Origin: Micromonospora sp. H61
GTDB lineage: Bacteria; Actinomycetota; Actinomycetes; Mycobacteriales; Micromonosporaceae
Assembly: GCF_018070325.1 (NCBI RefSeq)
Contig: NZ_JAGPXY010000070.1
Span: 1 to 34,533 of the forward strand
Length of the DNA: 34,533 nucleotides
Reading direction: 5' to 3'
The notes beneath the pieces were generated by a model. It searched no databases, was not told where the DNA came from, and worked only from the letters and a program-made list of their open reading frames with translations. Positions 31,666 through 34,533 of the stretch are shown piece by piece. Numbering within the stretch: position 1 is the stretch's first letter; each line of letters opens with the position of its first letter. The translations under genes were made by a program, and so were the position numbers.

Positions 31666-32461
31666 TCGTGAGGTTGCCGCTGTTGGCCGAACCGTCGAGC
31701 ACCAGGGACGCCGCCGGGTTGTCGGCGACGGTGACGGTCTCGTCGCCGGAGTCGGCGTTGGACCGGACCCGGTAGCTGCCCTCCGGCACCACCAGCGTGA
31801 CGTCACCGCTGGAGGCGTGGACCCGGGCCGAGGCGGGCTTGTCCAGCTCCACGTTGACATTGCCCGAGCTGGCCTCGGCGTCGACGGTGCCGCCCAGCCG
31901 GCGTGCCGTGATGTCTCCCGACGAGGCGCGCAGCCGTACCGCCGCGGTGGCCTCGTTCACCTCGATGTTGCCCGAGCGTGCCTCCACCCCGACCGCGCCC
32001 GACGCACCCGAGATCCGCACGTCGCCCGAGCTTACCTGCAGCTCCACGGTGCCGACCCGGCTCAGCTCGACGTTGCCGGAGCTGGTCTCGCCCTGCACCG
32101 CCACACCCTCCGGCACCGTCACCTCGTAGGAGATGCTGCACCGCGAGCCACAGTCGGTGTCCAGCACCAGCTCGCTGCCCTTGATCTCGTAGCGGGTGTT
32201 GTCCGGTTCACCGCCCTGGTAGCGAACCACTCGCTTGATCCGCACCTCGGACGCCGGGCCGGTGCCGCGGACCACCACGTCGCCCGAGCCCCCGGAGACC
32301 CGCACCGTGGTGATCCGGACCGCCTCGGTGTTGTCGTAGTCGAGCCGACGGAACGACAGGTTGTCGCACCCGGCGAGCACGATGAGGGTGGTGGCGAGCC
32401 CTAGCGCGACGGGAGCGGCGACGCGACGGCGGCGGGGGGTGGTGGTCGGGTGCAGTGCCAT
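31652..32461 (-). CDS. DUF4097 family beta-helix lipoprotein
   Basis: The 269-aa product starts with a lipoprotein signal: a basic stretch (R-R-R-R), a hydrophobic core and the lipobox L-A-G-C (Cys32), so it should be anchored outside the membrane. The mature part is made of short repeated beta strands with S-S-G-D-V, S-S-G-N-V and R-S-G-N-I motifs every 15-20 residues, the hallmark of the DUF4097/DUF2807 adhesin-like right-handed beta-helix. D-C-G-S-R-C holds a likely disulphide. The function of the family is not established; a surface-binding or envelope-sensing role is usually suggested. The ATG at 32461 is supported by a TAGCGT -10 box 7 nt upstream. Confidence 0.88.
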   Translation of the reverse strand: MALHPTTTPRRRRVAAPVALGLATTLIVLAGCDNLSFRRLDYDNTEAVRITTVRVSGGSGDVVVRGTGPASEVRIKRVVRYQGGEPDNTRYEIKGSELVLDTDCGSRCSISYEVTVPEGVAVQGETSSGNVELSRVGTVELQVSSGDVRISGASGAVGVEARSGNIEVNEATAAVRLRASSGDITARRLGGTVDAEASSGNVNVELDKPASARVHASSGDVTLVVPEGSYRVRSNADSGDETVTVADNPAASLVLDGSANSGNLTISER

Positions 32462-32474
32462 GACCAGCACGCTA
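32462..32474 (-). promoter_or_regulatory. Leaderless promoter of the DUF4097 gene
   Basis: Minus-strand TAGCGT (32474-32469, TANNNT) is followed by 7 nt and the ATG at 32461. Confidence 0.55.
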
Positions 32475-32563
32475 CGGCCGAGCACGAGGTGGCCGCATCG
32501 GGGTTCATCCGCGCTTGCACCCCGAACCAACCCTGATTTCACACCCCGAGGGAGAATGGCCCG

Positions 32564-33430
32564 ATGGCCGGGTATCGCCGACAGCTCTACCGCGACGACG
32601 CGGTGGTGTTGCGTGTGCAGAAGCTCGGCGAGTCCGACCGGATCATCACCCTGCTCACCCGCCGGCACGGCCGGCTGCGCGCGGTGGCTCGAGGGATCCG
32701 CCGCACCACCAGCAAGTTCGGTGCCCGCCTGGAGCCGTTCGGCCACGTCGACCTCCAGCTCGCCGGTGACCCGAAGGGCAACCACGGCAGTTCTCTGCAC
32801 ACAGTGAGCCAGGTCGAGGGCATCGAGCTGTACGGCAAACGGTTCCTGGGCGACTATCCGCGCTACACGGCGGCCAGCGCGATCGCCGAGACCGCCGAGC
32901 GGCTGACCCCGGTGGAACGGGAGCCGTCGCTGCGGCTGTTCCAGCTCACCATCGGCGCGCTGAAGGCGCTGTCCCGGGGCGAGCACGCCACCACCCTGGT
33001 GCTCGACGCGTACCTGCTGCGCGGAATGTCCCTGGCCGGCTGGGCGCCGGCGCTGGTCGCCTGCGCGGTCTGCGGCACGCCCGGGCGGCACCGGGCGTTC
33101 TCGGTGCCGGCCGGCGGCGCGGTCTGCCCGGATTGTCGGCCTCCCGGGGCGGCTCATCCCGCCCCCGCCACCATCGATCTGATGTCCGCGCTGACCTCCG
33201 GCGACTGGGTGATCGCCGACGCCACCGACACCGCCGTACGTCGGGAGTGCAGCGGGCTTGTCGCGGCTCACCTGCAGTGGCACCTGGAGCGCGCGCTACG
33301 CTCGCTGCCGCTGGTCGACCGGGGTTCCTCGGCGGCCGGCACGGCCCCGCCGCCGGAGGGCACCGGGGCCGTGGTGCTCCGGCCACGTGGCGACGTCGAG
33401 GCTGGGGCGGACGGCGCGAACAGGGAGTGA
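32564..33430 (+). CDS. recO: DNA repair protein RecO
   Basis: RecO acts in the RecFOR pathway, annealing strands and loading RecA at gaps. The 288-aa product has an N-terminal OB fold (Y-R-D-D-A-V-V-L-R-V-Q-K-L-G-E-S-D-R-I-I), the basic R-L-R-A-V-A-R-G-I-R-R-T segment and a C-terminal helical domain with a zinc-finger-like pair of cysteine motifs (C-A-V-C-G-T and C-P-D-C, about residues 167-186). The final ~30 residues are a variable, disordered tail. The ATG at 32564 has GGGAGA 9 nt upstream and also a -10-like GAGAAT 6 nt upstream. Linkage era-recO-uppS is conserved in actinobacteria; here the decayed acyltransferase and the DUF4097 gene interrupt it. Confidence 0.96.
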   Translation: MAGYRRQLYRDDAVVLRVQKLGESDRIITLLTRRHGRLRAVARGIRRTTSKFGARLEPFGHVDLQLAGDPKGNHGSSLHTVSQVEGIELYGKRFLGDYPRYTAASAIAETAERLTPVEREPSLRLFQLTIGALKALSRGEHATTLVLDAYLLRGMSLAGWAPALVACAVCGTPGRHRAFSVPAGGAVCPDCRPPGAAHPAPATIDLMSALTSGDWVIADATDTAVRRECSGLVAAHLQWHLERALRSLPLVDRGSSAAGTAPPPEGTGAVVLRPRGDVEAGADGANRE

Positions 33431-33434
33431 CCGA

Positions 33435-34247
33435 GTGATTCGATCGAAGAAGGCCGGCCGGCGCGAGCCGACGCCGCCGGTGCCACACCCGTCCGGGGCC
33501 CGCCCCCCGGCGCTGCCCACCGATGCGGTGCCGAAGCACGTGGCGGTGGTGATGGACGGCAACGGCCGCTGGGCCAAGGACCGCGGGCTGCCCCGCACCA
33601 AGGGGCACGAGGCGGGGGAGCACAGCCTCTTCGACACCATCGAGGGCGCCATCGAGATGGGCATCCCGTACCTGTCTGCGTACGCGTTCTCCACCGAGAA
33701 CTGGCGGCGCTCGCCCGACGAGGTCCGGTTCCTGATGGGGTTCAACCGGGACGTGATCCGTCGCCGCCGTGACCAGTTGGTCGACCTGGGCGTACGGGTG
33801 GTGTGGTCGGGCCGGCCCGGTCGGCTGTGGAAGAGCGTCATCTCCGAGTTGCAGACCGCCGAGGAGATGTCCCGCGACAACTCGACGCTGACCCTGCAGT
33901 TCTGCGTCAACTACGGCGGGCAGGCCGAGATCGGTGACGCCGCCGCCGCGATCGCGCGGGACGTGGCGGCCGGCCGGCTGGATCCGGCGAAGGTCACCGA
34001 GAAGACCGTGGCGAAGTACCTCTACCACCCTGAGATCCCGGAGGTGGACCTGTTCCTGCGCCCCTCCGGGGAGGAGCGGATCTCCAACTTCCTGCTCTGG
34101 CAGACCGCGTACGCCGAGTTGGTCTTCCTGGACACGCTCTGGCCCGACTTCGACCGCCGCCACCTGTGGTACGCGTGCGAGTTGTACGCCCAGCGGGACC
34201 GACGCTTCGGCGGCGCGTTGCCCAACCCGGTCGCTCCGGTTATCTGA
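33435..34247 (+). CDS. uppS: Isoprenyl transferase (undecaprenyl or decaprenyl diphosphate synthase)
   Basis: This cis-prenyltransferase makes the long-chain polyprenyl diphosphate that becomes the lipid carrier for peptidoglycan and other wall polymers. The 270-aa product has the signature V-M-D-G-N-G-R-W-A-K (catalytic Asp41, residues 39-48), the N-W-R-R-S-P region, F-C-V-N-Y-G-G and the C-terminal D-L-F-L-R-P-S-G-E-E-R-I-S-N-F substrate-binding motif. The ~30-residue Pro-rich N-terminal extension is common in actinobacteria. The GTG at 33435 has GGGAG 7-8 nt upstream and follows the recO stop by 4 nt. Chain length (C50 or C55) cannot be read from the sequence; actinobacteria often use decaprenyl carriers. 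Confidence 0.97.
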   Translation: MIRSKKAGRREPTPPVPHPSGARPPALPTDAVPKHVAVVMDGNGRWAKDRGLPRTKGHEAGEHSLFDTIEGAIEMGIPYLSAYAFSTENWRRSPDEVRFLMGFNRDVIRRRRDQLVDLGVRVVWSGRPGRLWKSVISELQTAEEMSRDNSTLTLQFCVNYGGQAEIGDAAAAIARDVAAGRLDPAKVTEKTVAKYLYHPEIPEVDLFLRPSGEERISNFLLWQTAYAELVFLDTLWPDFDRRHLWYACELYAQRDRRFGGALPNPVAPVI

Positions 34248-34255
34248 GCCGACGC

Positions 34256-34286
34256 GCTTACCCGCACGTCACTCTGGGTATCAGAG
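34256..34286 (+). promoter_or_regulatory. SigB/SigF-type promoter of the small basic protein
   Basis: GCTT (34256-34259), a 16-nt spacer and GGGTAT (34276-34281) match the actinobacterial stress-sigma consensus GNNT-N14-16-GGGTA(T/C). CTCTG (34272-34276) and CAGAG (34282-34286) form a 5-bp inverted repeat around the -10. Confidence 0.6.
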
Positions 34287-34318
34287 ACGTCAGAAGCCAC
34301 TGACGGAGGTGAACCCAC

Positions 34319-34504
34319 ATGATCCAGAAGCGCATTGCCCAGTGGGCGGTGATGGCTATCGCGGTGCCGCTGGCCGCGGCCGGCGCTCGCCGGCTCAGCC
34401 ACACCCTGGAGGCCCGGCGTGGTCCCTCCGGGGCGACCCGGTTGCTGACCAAGGGTGCGGACCTGATCCGTCCGCAGAAGGCCAAGCGCCGCCGCTTCTT
34501 CTGA
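34319..34504 (+). CDS. Small basic membrane-associated protein, function unknown
   Basis: The 61-aa product has an N-terminal amphipathic-to-hydrophobic segment (I-A-Q-W-A-V-M-A-I-A-V-P-L-A-A-A-G) followed by a strongly basic half ending K-A-K-R-R-R-F-F. The ATG has a near-perfect ribosome-binding site (GGAGGTGA, 6 nt spacer), the best in the window after the GlsB-type gene, so efficient translation is expected. Small proteins of this pattern are found in other actinobacteria without assigned function. The stress-sigma promoter upstream suggests induction in stationary phase or osmotic stress. It could sit at the membrane with its basic tail contacting nucleic acid or phospholipid (inference). 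The last 29 bases of the window hold nothing recognisable. Confidence 0.85.
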   Translation: MIQKRIAQWAVMAIAVPLAAAGARRLSHTLEARRGPSGATRLLTKGADLIRPQKAKRRRFF

Positions 34505-34533
34505 CCAACCCACCCCAACTGTCTCCGGCGCCC

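Overview
The window is a stretch of a high-GC actinobacterial chromosome, most likely Micromonospora or a close relative in the Micromonosporaceae. The clues are the strong G/C bias at third codon positions, frequent GTG starts and one TTG start, many stop/start overlaps (GTGA, TGATG), actinobacterial TANNNT -10 boxes, and a conserved housekeeping order: comEC-holA-rpsT-lepA-hemW-hrcA-dnaJ-rsmE-phoH-ybeY-CBS protein-cytidine-deaminase-like-era-recO-uppS. The genus is an inference from gene order and protein style. No rRNA, tRNA, CRISPR array, insertion sequence or phage module was seen.

Layout. 1-3281 (+): the 3' part of comEC, then holA and a small membrane protein. 3448-4950 (-): rpsT and an APH-like phosphotransferase. 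5012-8195 (+): a DUF4240 protein, lepA and a GlsB/YeaQ-type membrane protein. 8447-11543 (+): a sugar ABC importer (lipoprotein plus two permeases, no ATPase). 11596-14908: a MOSC protein, an 8-bp tandem repeat and two tail-to-tail ltrA paralogues. 15084-18091 (-): a phytanoyl-CoA-dioxygenase-type enzyme, a membrane-anchored lysozyme-fold protein and an enoyl-CoA hydratase. 18111-23234: hemW (+), a DUF4870 protein (-), then hrcA-dnaJ-rsmE (+) behind a CIRCE operator. 23254-25146: a polyphosphate kinase 2 remnant (-), a lower-GC orphan membrane protein (+) and an SDR (-). 25245-31358 (+): a HIT protein, a serine hydrolase, then phoH-ybeY-CBS protein-CDA-like-era. 31441-32461: a decayed acyltransferase tail (+) facing a DUF4097 lipoprotein (-). 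32564-34504 (+): recO, uppS and a small basic protein behind a SigB/SigF-type promoter.

How the genes work together. The backbone covers ribosome and translation functions (rpsT, lepA, era, ybeY, rsmE), DNA uptake, replication and repair (comEC, holA, recO), heat-shock control (hrcA-dnaJ with CIRCE), haem handling (hemW) and cell-wall lipid carrier synthesis (uppS). Accessory material sits in the gaps and has left scars: two gene remnants, an orphan gene with different base usage and an expanded octamer repeat.

The window is largely ordinary core genome and I did not find a clear new multi-gene system. The observations most worth following are: a recurrent leaderless-start architecture (TANNNT 6-7 nt before the start codon) that fixes several starts; overlapping face-to-face -10 boxes between hemW and the enoyl-CoA hydratase; the 15.5-copy octamer repeat; the ppk2 and acyltransferase remnants; and a cytidine-deaminase-like protein in the era operon with no zinc ligands.
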